Shown: piece after piece, positions 44,362 through 55,300 of the stretch
Numbering within the stretch: the stretch's first letter is position 1
Layout of the letters: each line of letters begins with the position of its first letter
Source of the DNA: Pirellulales bacterium
GTDB lineage: Bacteria; Planctomycetota; Planctomycetia; Pirellulales; PALSA-1355
DNA: 64,000 nucleotides
Assembly (NCBI GenBank): GCA_022844125.1
Contig: JALHMI010000009.1
Coordinates: 186,001-250,000 of the forward strand
Direction: 5' to 3'
The notes under the pieces: generated by a model
The model's input: only the letters and a program-made list of their open reading frames with translations
What the model was told of the DNA's origin: nothing
Databases searched by the model: none
Made by a program: the position numbers and the translations under genes

Positions 44362-45270
44362 CTACTTGCCGGCCGCCCGATCGCGCAGCGTGATCGCGGC
44401 GGCCAGTTGCTGCCTGGCTTCGGCAAAGCTCCCTTCCACTTCGAGCGCGGCTTCGTAGGCCCGGACGGCTTCTTCGCCACGTCCCCGCCGCAAGTAGATT
44501 TCACCCAGCCGCATGTGCCCCTCCATCTGTTTAGGGGATACTTCCAGTGATCGCTGGAAGGCTGCAATCGCCGCCTCGTCGTCTCCTTGCCGCAGGTGAA
44601 TCGCTCCCAGGAACAGCCACGGCTGTGGCTTGCCCGGAAACATCTCGATGGCATGCTGACATTCTTCGACGGCTTCCTGATAGCGCCCAGCCTTGCTCAA
44701 CAATTCGGCCAGACAGAGCCGCGCCTGAAAGTCGGTCAGGTTGAACCTGAGCGCCGAGATCGCGTGCTCCAGGGCCGCTTCATCGTCACCCCGTTGTCTC
44801 GTCCAGTTGGCTAGCCGCAACCGCGCCAGTTCCAGTCCCGGATCAAATTGCAGGGCGCGCTCGGCCGCACCAATTGCGTCGTCAAGACGTCCCAGCTTTT
44901 CGTAGATCACGCCGGCCAGCATGTGTGCGCGGGCATGATGCGGTTCGATCTCGAGGGCGCGCTCGATAGCGGACTCGGCCTCTGCCGGTATCCCCAGGTC
45001 GAAGCGCAAGAACGCGAGCGTGATCCAGGCGTTGACGAATTGCGGGTCAAGCGTGACCGCATCTTCCAGTTCCCGAACTGCTTCGTCGCGCTGCGCGGTC
45101 TGCGCGAGCAGCATCGCTTGCAGAAAGTGCGGCATCGCCGCCATCGGAGACCGCTGAACGACTTTCTGAACTTCCGCGAGCGCATCTTCGACATGACCAG
45201 CCGCCAGCAAGTTCTTTGCCAGCAGCATGTGGGCAGCGTCGGTTGGATCGATCGGCGGATCGGCGGGCAT
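44362..45270 (-). CDS. Tetratricopeptide repeat protein
   Basis: A 302-residue protein composed almost entirely of TPR units (about eight, residues 14-285), recognisable from repeated pattern such as A-x-x-x-L-x-x-A-G-x-x-x-x-A-x-x-x-x-x-x-x-x-x-x-x-P. No signal peptide or membrane segment was seen with the start at 45270, so it is likely cytoplasmic and a protein-interaction scaffold. It is downstream of the sulfotransferase gene on the same strand (156-nt gap); TPR and sulfotransferase domains are often fused in bacteria, so a functional link is plausible. Confidence 0.85.
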   Translation of the reverse strand: MPADPPIDPTDAAHMLLAKNLLAAGHVEDALAEVQKVVQRSPMAAMPHFLQAMLLAQTAQRDEAVRELEDAVTLDPQFVNAWITLAFLRFDLGIPAEAESAIERALEIEPHHARAHMLAGVIYEKLGRLDDAIGAAERALQFDPGLELARLRLANWTRQRGDDEAALEHAISALRFNLTDFQARLCLAELLSKAGRYQEAVEECQHAIEMFPGKPQPWLFLGAIHLRQGDDEAAIAAFQRSLEVSPKQMEGHMRLGEIYLRRGRGEEAVRAYEAALEVEGSFAEARQQLAAAITLRDRAAGK

Positions 45271-45426
45271 CAAAACTGCATCAATCGAAAGACAAGCTGG
45301 CGGGGTGGAGGAACGCAAATCCTGACGGTCGCGCTCACATTCTAGCTTAGTCCGCCGCCCAACCCGTGTAACGGCATGGGCGCGGGACGTGAACATCCCC
45401 CCGCCAGGCGTTCGCCCGCATAATCC

Positions 45427-46017
45427 TTAACCGGCCGACTTGGCCGACCGATTCCGGTACAGGCTGGGATCCACGACCCCGCACATGGCTGCCTGATCCA
45501 GGTTTCCACCGAGAAAAGCGTCGATCTTGCGCACGATCGGGGCCGGATCCGCCAACATTTCGTGGTACGTCACGTCCAGCGACTTGAAGCACGGTTGTTT
45601 CGCCAGCCAGGCGTCGAAGCGGGAGAGCTCCGCCTGGTAGATGGCCGACATCTCCGCGTCATCAATGTTGTCCACTCGGTTGTCCTTGGCCAGCATCTTC
45701 TGCTGTGAACGCAGGACTTCGTCGAGATTGCGCCGCATGAACACGACTCGATACTCGCGATCGAGCGGCAGGTCGTACAGCAGTCGATAGACCATCTTCA
45801 CGACTTTGCCTTCTGCGCTCGGCACCCACGATGCGTCGCGCTTGGTTTGCTTGACCGGTTCGAACTCATAGTAACCGCGCGGGTTGTCTTGATCGGCTAC
45901 TCGGATGTTGTCGACAAGCACGGGAAGCCCACCGGCTTCGAGCATCCGCATCATCATCGAAGTGCCCGAGCGCGGGAGCCCGCTGACGATTGTGACGAAT
46001 GTAGGAGTATTAGCCAT
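45427..46017 (-). CDS. Small sulfotransferase family protein
   Basis: A 196-residue sulfotransferase-like protein. The 5'-phosphosulfate loop is SGLPRSGTSMMMRMLEAGG near the N-terminus, and the 3'-phosphate-binding region is represented by RVVFMRRNLDEVLRSQ. It is shorter than typical (250-300 residues), though the core appears complete. Members transfer sulfate from PAPS to lipids, carbohydrates or proteins. It is divergent from the megasynthase operon by about 320 nt. Sulfation of the polyketide/lipid product is an attractive but untested idea. Confidence 0.82.
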   Translation of the reverse strand: MANTPTFVTIVSGLPRSGTSMMMRMLEAGGLPVLVDNIRVADQDNPRGYYEFEPVKQTKRDASWVPSAEGKVVKMVYRLLYDLPLDREYRVVFMRRNLDEVLRSQQKMLAKDNRVDNIDDAEMSAIYQAELSRFDAWLAKQPCFKSLDVTYHEMLADPAPIVRKIDAFLGGNLDQAAMCGVVDPSLYRNRSAKSAG

Positions 46018-46201
46018 TGCGATCCTAGCTCCGAGCGGTTCTGAAAGTGAGTGATCGTTTACCCCGCCCAGGTCGAGCGATTTTCTCTACGTTCACATCG
46101 AGTGTCAAGGATTCAAGGGAAACCATGTGTTTCTCGTTAGAACGAAGATGCACCGACACCGATCGCGAACGTGCTTTGTGTACTCTATAACACACCCATC
46201 A

Positions 46202-46230
46202 TTGACATCCTCTCTCGCCGCGACTATACC
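46202..46230 (+). promoter_or_regulatory. Sigma70-like promoter of the megasynthase operon
   Basis: TTGACA (46202-46207) and TATACC (46225-46230) are 17 nt apart, a near-consensus promoter about 105 nt upstream of the megasynthase start. The whole 318-nt intergenic stretch (46018-46335) holds no gene; besides this promoter it must carry the leftward promoter of the sulfotransferase, which I could not place. The GGAG at 46326-46329 is the ribosome-binding site for the ATG at 46336. Confidence 0.55.
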
Positions 46231-46335
46231 AGAACTCGATGCGAGGACCGCATCTCCTCTCAAAACGTCTGCACCGCGCAGGGATGCAGCGGAGGGAATC
46301 GCCTAGGCGGGCGCCGATCACTAACGGAGCGCCAT

Positions 46336-49300
46336 ATGCCGTCTGCGCATTCCATTCATCAATCCAACCATATGCCAAACGCACTTGAGGTTCTTGGAGC
46401 CTCACTTCCCGGCGTTTGTGACCCTTCGCTCCCCTTGGCCGTCGCTCGGTCCGGCGGCGTCGGTATCCTGAACCTTGTACACCATACCGGCGACGCGACT
46501 GCCACGGCGGCCGCCACCGAATTAGGGCGACTGGCCGGCGGTCGCAATGGTCTCATGCTCTCCGCGCGCCTTGCCGCGGTCGAACGTGCGGCTCTCGATG
46601 CCATCGGCCAGGCCGACCTGATCCTGCTGCGAAATTACGACGGAGCCGACTGGTGCGATGCCGTCGCCGCGGTTCGCCTCCATGCTCAGCGAGTGGGCGC
46701 CGTGGTCACTTCGCTCGATGAAGCCCGAGCCGCGATTGCCGCTGGTTGCGAACTCGTCGTCGCCAAAGGTCACGAAGCGGGCGGACTCGTCGGTGAAGAG
46801 ACGAGCTTCGTGCTTGTGCAGGCCTTGCTCACGAATGTCGACGTGCCCGTCTACGTCTGGGGCGGCATCAGTTGGAACACGGCCGCTGCCTGCGCTGCTG
46901 CCGGCTGTGCGGGCGTGCTGCTCGATTGGCAACTCGCCCTCTTGCGTGAGTCGCCGCTCGGCGCGAGCTTCCGCCGCCGCTTGTCGCTGATGGACGGCAG
47001 CGAAGTCGCCACGGTCGCGCTCCCCAATCGTCAATATCTCCGCTTCTATCATCAGCCCGGCATGACCGCCCGGGCATCGATCGACGCACTTATGGTTCGC
47101 GCCGCTTCGATGCGGCCGGAAGAGGTCGAGGACTTCACATCTTCCCTACTCGCGCAGATCGAATCGCTCGCTGCCGAATCGCGCGATCGCGACCGGCTGT
47201 GGCTGACCGGTCAGGACGCTTCGCTGGCGGGCGATTGGGCCCGTCAGGCGCCAAGTGTGGGGCGCGCGCTGCAGTTACTTGCCCAACGTGTCGATTCGCA
47301 AGTCCGCGCCGCGGCCGAAGCACGCATTCTCGATGCCGGCAGTCCGCTCGCTAATTCGCATGGCACTCGCTTTCCGGTCGTGCAAGGTCCGATGACGCGC
47401 GTCAGCGACGTGCCCGAGTTTTGCCACGCCGTGGCGGTCGAAGGCGGCTTGCCGTTCCTGGCCTTGGCGCTGATGGGAGAAGCCCAGGTCCGCTCGCTGC
47501 TGGAGCGCACGAAGGAGCAACTCGGCGACCTTTCCTGGGGTGTCGGCATGCTCGGCTTCGTTCCGCAGGAGATCCGCGCCCAGCAGTGGCCCGTCATTCA
47601 GGAGATTCGTCCCCCATACGCAATCATTGCCGGCGGCCGGCCCGATCAGGCGGCCTCGCTCGAAGCCAACGGCATCGCCACCTACCTGCACGTTCCCTCG
47701 CCGGGCATGCTGGACATGTTTCTCCGGGAAGGCGCACGCCGCTTCGTTTTTGAAGGCCGCGAGTGCGGGGGGCACGTCGGTCCGCGCACCAGCTTTGTGC
47801 TTTGGGAACTGATGGTCCGCGTTCTGTGCGAAGCCAACCTCACGGCCGAAGAGGTCGCCAAGGTCCACGTGCTCTTCGCCGGCGGCATTCACGACCGCCT
47901 CGGCGCGGCAATGGTCTCGGTCCTTGCGCAGCCGTTGGTCGAGCGTGGCATGAAGGTCGGCGTGCTGCTGGGCACGGCCTACCTGTTCACGCACGAGATC
48001 GTGTCCACCGGCGCAATCGTCGAAGGCTTCCAGTCCGTGGCCATCGATATGCAGCATACGATGGTCGTCGAATCCGGGCCCGGTCACGCGGTGCGCTGCG
48101 CCCCGAACGACTTCGTGCATCTCTTCGAGCGCGAGAAGCGGCGGATGATTGCCGATCAGTGTCCGCATGAGGAGATGCGCGCCGAACTCGAGCACTTGAA
48201 CCTGGGCCGGCTGCGCGTCGCAGCCAAGGGCATCCAGCGCGGAGAGCAGGGGGGCGGACTCGTCCAGGTTGACGCCACCGGCCAGCTTCGCGACGGCATG
48301 TACATGATCGGTCAGGTCGCCGCGCTGCGGCAGGGCGCCTGCTCGCTCCGCGAGTTGCATGAGGAAGTCTGCCTGGGCGCCGTCGAAACGCTCGCGGCAC
48401 ATAAGCACCTCGATCTGTTGCCGGCGACGGTCTCTGTTCGGCCCAAGCCGCTGGACATCGCCATCGTCGGCATGTCGTGCCTCGTTCCTGGTGCGACCGA
48501 TCCCTCGCGGCTCTGGCACAACGTGCTGGCCAAGTTCGATCCGATCACCGAGATTCCGGCCGACCGCTTCGAAGTCGATCGCTGGTTCAATGGTGATCGT
48601 AAGGCCCGCGACAAAATCTACGGCCGGTGGGGCGGCTTCGTCGACGATCTGCCGTTCGATCCGCTCAAGTACGGCATTCCGCCCGCGTCGATCCCCAGCA
48701 TCGAGCCGATGCAACTGCTGGCGATGGAACTCGTCGACCGCGCGCTCACCGACGCCGGGTACGCCCCGCACAATCCGTTGCGCGAACGCACCAGCATTAT
48801 CCTGGGCGTCGGCGGCGGCGCGGGCGAGCTTGGTTCGACCTACGCCTTCCGCGCGATGCTGCCGCGGTTCCTCGAGAACCCCGACGAGTCGCTGTGGAAA
48901 CAGTTGCCGGAATGGACCGAAGACAGCTTTGCCGGGATCCTGTTCAACGTGGTCGCCGGACGCGTCAGCAATCGCTTTGACCTTGGCGGCGCCAACTGCA
49001 CGGTCGACGCCGCCTGCGCCTCGTCGCTCTCGGCCTTGTACTGGGCCTGCCATGACCTGGCCAGCGGTAATTGCGACATGGTCATCACCGGCGGCTGCGA
49101 CACGATGCAGAATCCGTTCGGCTATCTGTGCTTTGCCAAGGCGGGGGCCCTTTCGGCATCCGGCCGCGCTCGTGTGTTCGATACCAAGGCCGATGGCATC
49201 GTGATCAGCGAAGGACACGCCGCTGTCGTGCTCAAACGCCGCGAGGACGCCGAGCGCGATGGCGACAAGATCTACGCCGTGATCCGCGCCGTGTCTGGCG

Positions 49301-52300
49301 GCTCCGACGGGCGCAGCATGGGGCTCACCGCGCCGCGCGTGGAAGGCCAGTTGCGCACGCTACGCCGCGCATACGAACAGGCGGGCGTCGATCCGGCCAG
49401 CGTCGCATTGTTTGAAGCCCACGGCACCGGCACTGCCGTTGGCGATCAGACCGAATCACTCTCGCTGACGACGCTGCTCAAGGAAGCCGGCGCACCGCAA
49501 GGCAGTATCGCGGTCGGCAGCATCAAGTCGATGATCGGCCACACCAAGTGTGCGGCCGGCGCCGTGGGGCTGGTCAAAACGATCATGGCGATGCAGCATC
49601 GCGTTCTGCCCCCGACCATGCACGTCGATAGCCCGAACCCCAAGGGCGGCCTCGTCGATGGCCCGCTGTTCGTCAATACCGAGGCGCGCCCCTGGCTCTC
49701 CGCCGACGGTCCACGCCGAGCGGGCGTCTCGTCGTTCGGCTTTGGCGGCACCAACTTTCACGTCCTGCTCGAAGAGTACGATTCGTCCCCGCTCGCCCGA
49801 CCTCTGGTTGCCCGCCATGACAGTGCCTGCGAACTGTTCGTGCTGAGGGCCGACACGTTCGCCGCACTCCGGACCGCCGCCAGGTCTCTCGCCACGGAAG
49901 CCGAAGCTGTGTTGGCGAACAAAATTCCCTCGGGGCTCGCGCGGCTCGCTTACACGCATCATCTCCGCTCGCAGATCGACAAGCCGTGTCAGATGGCGGT
50001 TGTGGCGGGCGAGCTAAACGAACTTGTCGAAGCGCTCCGCGGTTTCGACGGGGCAGTCGACGATCAAGGAAAGGTTAGCGGCCGGCCGCCTGCAACCGTA
50101 TGCTTCACGGCCAAGCCGCTCACCGGCGGCCCAGTTGCAAATGGCAAAGTCGCGTTCCTGTTTCCCGGTCAGGGCTCACAGTTTCCTGGAATGCTCCAGG
50201 AACTCGCCGTCGAGTATTCCGAAGTCGCCGCGTGTTTCCAGCGTGCGGACGACGTGCTGCGGCCCGAGCTGGGACAGGCTCTCAGCCAGGCGATCTTCCC
50301 GCCGAGCGCCTTTACCGACGCAGACCGAACGGCTCAAGTCGAGCGGCTCAAAGACACCCGCCTCGCACAACCGGCACTCGGCGTGAGCGGTCGTGCGATC
50401 GAACAGTTGCTTGCCAGCTTCGGCATACGCCCGCAAATGACCGCCGGACACAGCTTCGGAGAACTCGTGGCCCTGTGCTCGGCCGGGGCGATGAGCGAAA
50501 CCGAGTTGTTCCATCTGGCCGCCGCTCGGGGGCAAGCAATGGCTGCCGGTAGTGCGTCGGGCGGAACGATGCTCGCCGCGGGTGCCGACCAGGCTGCGGT
50601 TGAAAAGCACATCGCTGATCGCACGGATGTCTGGCTGGCGAACTTGAACTCCCCGCGCCAAACCGTCCTGAGCGGAACCGAAGAGGGCATCGCGCACATT
50701 CAGCCGCTGCTCGAAGCTGCAGGGATTACGGCCCGGCGAATCCCCGTCTCGGCGGCATTCCACAGCCCCTTCATGCAGCAGCCGCGAGCCGCGTTCTCCG
50801 AGACGCTGGCTGCCGCGACTTTCACAGCTTCCGAGACACCCGTCTATGCGAACGTGACGGCCGAGCCGTACAGCGGCGAGCCGAGCGACGTACGCGAGCG
50901 GCTGGCTGAGCAGCTAACCGACAAGGTCCGCTGGGTCGAACTGATCGAGAACATGTATCGCGACGGCGCTCGCGTGTTTGTCGAAGTCGGCGCCAAGGGC
51001 GTGTTGACCAGCCTGGTACGCGACATTTTGAAAGATCGCGAGCACGTGGCAGTGGCCACGCAGCCGAATGGCGGCTCCCAAGTCCGGCAGTTCCTGCACG
51101 CTCTTGGGCAGCTCGTCTCTCAAGGCGTGGACATGTCGCTCGATCGGCTCTACGACCGCCGCACGCTCGAACCGCTCACGCGCAAGGAGTTGATCCCCGG
51201 TTCAGGCGACACCTATCCCGCGCACGTGTGGCTCGTCAACGGCGCCTACTCGCGCAAGCTGGGCGCTCCGCTGCGCTCGACCGCGCCTTTGGCGCGGCTC
51301 GGCGCACCCCAGGCCGAGATCACCCAGTCCAATGGCCGTTCGTCAGACGCCACGGACATGCCTCTCCACCGAGTCGCCACTCCGAAACTTTCGCAGATGA
51401 CAAGCGGAATTATGGGTAACGGACACGCAACCAGCGAATACTCAGACGGCAACGGCACCGCCCCTCACACGCATCCCGAGTTGCGCTACGACTCGGCTCA
51501 TGCCGAAGCCCGGCTGGCCGTGAGCGCAACGGCGCCGGCAACTCCTGCTGCCGGTTCGATGGATGGCCATTCGTACGCGCTGTTTCAGGAGACGATGCGC
51601 CAGTTCCTCTCGACACAGCAAACTGTGCTCGCACAATTGTTCGGCGGCGGTCAGCCGCTCTCACACGTCGCCAGTGCCATAGGGAATGCCCAGCCGCATT
51701 ACTCCGAGCCGCAAGACGTTGAACCGGCCGCATCGCGGATCGTCCTAGCGGCGCCGTATGAGCCATCTCCCGTTGGGCCCGCCGCCCCTTCGATGGCACC
51801 GGAGGCCATTGCTTCGAGTCCTGCCGCGGCACCCGCCGTGCCGGCCCAAGCGACTGCGGCGTCCTCCGCTCTGGCCAAACGTGCGACTCGACTTGCAGCC
51901 GATGAGTTGCAGTCGCGCCTGGCGGCCACCGTTGCCGACCGAACCGGCTATCCGGCCGAGATGCTTTCGCTTGATATCAATCTCGAAGGCGAACTCGGCA
52001 TTGATTCGATCAAGCGTGTCGAGATCATCGCCGCCTTCCGCCGCGAAGTGTTGCCCCAGATGCTCGAGCCGCCGGCCGAGTTCATGGAACGCCTGGCCAG
52101 TGCCAAGACGATGCGGCAAATTGTCGATGTCGTGGCCGAGATGGGCGGCGCAAATGATGCAAAAACTCAACCTTCCGTGATGGATTCCCCGGCTATTTCC
52201 GCCGCCGTCGCGATCGATCCCGACGACCTCCTGACCACGCTGCTCCGCATCGTGGCCGACCGCACGGGCTATCCGGCTGAGATGCTAGATTTGGACATCA

Positions 52301-55300
52301 ACCTTGAGGGCGAGCTGGGTATCGACTCGATCAAACGGGTTGAGATCATCGCCGCATTCCGCCGTGAAGTTTTACCCGAGATGCTTGAACCGCCGGCCCA
52401 ATTCATGGAACACCTGGCTGGCGCCAAGACAATGCGCTCGATCATCGATGTGATCGTCGCGATGTCGGACGCGCCCGCCGCCGCGGAGAGTGCGCCTGTC
52501 CAACCGGCGCTCTCGGCGGGCCACGGGGAAAGCGGCTCGTCCCTGGCGGTTGATCCGGCACAACTCCAACCGACGCTCGTACGCATCGTTGCCGACCGCA
52601 CGGGCTATCCGGCCGAGATGCTCACGGGCGACGTCAATCTGGAAAGCGAGTTGGGAATCGACTCAATCAAGCGTGTCGAGATCATCGCCGCCTTCCGCCG
52701 CGAAGTGCGCCCCGACCTGGTCGAAGCGCCCCCCGAACTGATGGAGCGACTGGCTGGCGCTAAGACGGTGCACGCGATCCTGGCGTGCTTCACTGAACCG
52801 GCCACGGCGAAGCCCGCAGCGATCAAGCAGCCAGCCGCCTCCAACGGCAAGCTGGCTTCAGCTCCGGGGGCAGCCGTCGTCGACGTCCATGCCGCCGAAA
52901 TGAGTGACGCTGACGCTTGTCCGCGCTGTGTGGCCGAGATCGTCGATGTTCCGATAGCTCACACTAGCGAGCTTCGCCCCGGCGCCGTGATCGTTGTGGC
53001 CAGTCAGAACGCCGCAGCGAACTCACTAATCAGCGAACTCAAGAGGAAGAACGTGCGCGTCGAGCGCCTGTCCGCGACTGATCTGGTCGACGCCGTCACC
53101 GCCCGAGCAGCCGTTGAGCGGATTCGTCTCGCTGCCGGAAGCATCTCCGCTGCAGCCCACATGTTGGCGCTCGATGAGTGCTCCCCGTGGCCCGAGTGCC
53201 ACAGCTCACTTTGGAACGAGCGATTCAACTGCGAAGTCCGCGGTCTGCTCTTCCTGCTGCAAGCCCTTGAACCGGAAATGGCCGCAACGGGTGACGGTAA
53301 ACTGCGCGTACTCTGTGGCTCGTTTGGCGGCAGCGATTTCGCCACCGATGATTCGGCCTCGCCTGACGCCACGCATCCCTGGCGCGGAGGACTTGCCGGC
53401 CTGCTGAAGGTTGCTGCCTGCGAATGGCCGCAGCATGCGTTCCGAGCGGTCGACTTCACCGAGCAGCCCGATGCAGACGTGCTAGTCCAGGAACTCACCG
53501 CCTCGGGCCCCGTTGAAATCGCCTATCGCGCCGGCCGCCGCTTGCAGATCCAGACTCGCCGGATCGAACTCGCTGAGCCGGCGATCGAAGGTTCGCCCAT
53601 CACGGCCGACAGCACCGTCGTCGTCACGGGCGGCGCCAAGGGAATCACCGCGGCGATTGTCACCGAGCTTGCCAAACGCGTTCCCGGCCGATTCATCCTG
53701 CTGGGCCGCTCGGCGCTGTCCACCGAGGAAGAGTCGCCCGCAACGTCAGCGTTCACTACCGACACCGACCTGCGGAAGGCGATCATCGGCCAGCTGCGCA
53801 CCAGCGGCGAGGCTTGTACGCCCGCGATCGTTGAAGCTCGGCTGTCGGAGATCAAGAGCAACCGGGAAGTGCGCCGCAATCTGGCCGCCATCGCCGAGGC
53901 TGGTGGAGCTGTCGAGTACATCCCGTGCGACATCCGTAATGCCGGCAGCTTGAAGCAGATGCTCGCCGACGTGCAATCTCGCCACGGCGCTGTCCATGGC
54001 ATCATCCACGGCGCGGGCGTCATCGACGATCGAGCGATCAAAGACAAAACCGCCGAGTCGTTCGATCGCGTTGTCCAGACAAAGATCGATCCACTCTTGG
54101 CCCTGCTGGAGAACGTTGATCGCGACGCCCTCAAGCTTGTGGCCCTGTTCTCATCGACTTCCGGCTTTTTCGGCAACTCAGGGCAATGCGATTACGCCGC
54201 GGCCAACGAGGTGCTCAACCGTGTTGCCCGACGGCTTCGCTCCACATGGAACGGCAAGGTCGTATCGTTCAACTGGGGACCGTGGGCCGGCGCGGGCATG
54301 GTCACCGCTGAAGTCGCCACCAAGATGCGTGCCGGGGGCGTGGAGCTGATTCCGCTCTCGGCTGGATGTGCCGCCGCTTGCCGCGAGATGCTCTGTTCCG
54401 ATTCCACTCCGCCGCGGGTCATCATGGGGCGCGGGCCTTGGCTGCAAGACGAACAGCTTCGCGCCGGCTTGGATTTCTCGGCCTACGGCACGCTGTTGGG
54501 TGGACCGCTGGAAAAGTTATCGAATGGCGGGTTCGATGCCCGCGTCGTGCTAGACCGCAATAGCCGCTACCTGCAAGACCATCGCATCGAAGGCAAAGCC
54601 GTCCTGCCGGTTGCCATGGCCGTGGGGCTGATGGCCGAGGCCGCGCACCTCAGTCGTCCCGATTGGCACGTGGCCGCCGTCGAGAACGTGCGGATGCTCA
54701 GCGGAATCACGATTGAGCATGAAACGAGGGAGATCCTGGTCCGCGTTGAGCCGCTCGCGGGCGACGGTCAAACCTGTCGTTGGCAGGTCAGCATTCGGCC
54801 GGTCGAAATGCCACAGCGTATTCTCTACGACGCGCACGTCGAACTGTCCTGCCGGCAACCGGTGGCCCCGGAGGCCAGCTTTCCCGACCCAATAGAAACC
54901 GGCCTCGAGGCCACGGCTAGCGAAGCCTACGACCGCTGGCTGTTCCACGGCCCCAGCTACAAAGTGATTCAGGAATTCGCCGGCGCCGACGAGCGTGGGA
55001 TCGACGCCATCGTTCGTCCCGGTGACGACGGAGCCTCGATGGACGGCGTGCTCGACCACGTCGTGATCGACGCGGCCCCGCAACTGGCCATGATCTGGTC
55101 ACGGGCCCTGTTCGACGTCGCCGTGCTTCCGAACCGAATTTCGAGTTATCGAGTGTATGGGCCGATGGGCGCCGGCGAAGTCGAAATGAAGCTTCGCATT
55201 CGTCCCGGCAACGATCGCCAGGTTTACAACGCGGATGTTTGGATCGTTCGTGACGGGCGCCTCATCGCGCACATGGAAGGCCTGGAAGGCGCAGGTAGTC

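Noticed and set aside
47275-49218. 647-codon open frame antisense to the megasynthase
   Set aside because: The plus-strand frame has intact KS motifs; the antisense product is His/Arg/Gly-rich without domains.
51907-52795. Possible CRISPR or mobile repeat from the repeated blocks
   Set aside because: The repeats are in frame, about 320-335 bp apart, and encode ACP domains; there are no short direct repeats with unique spacers.
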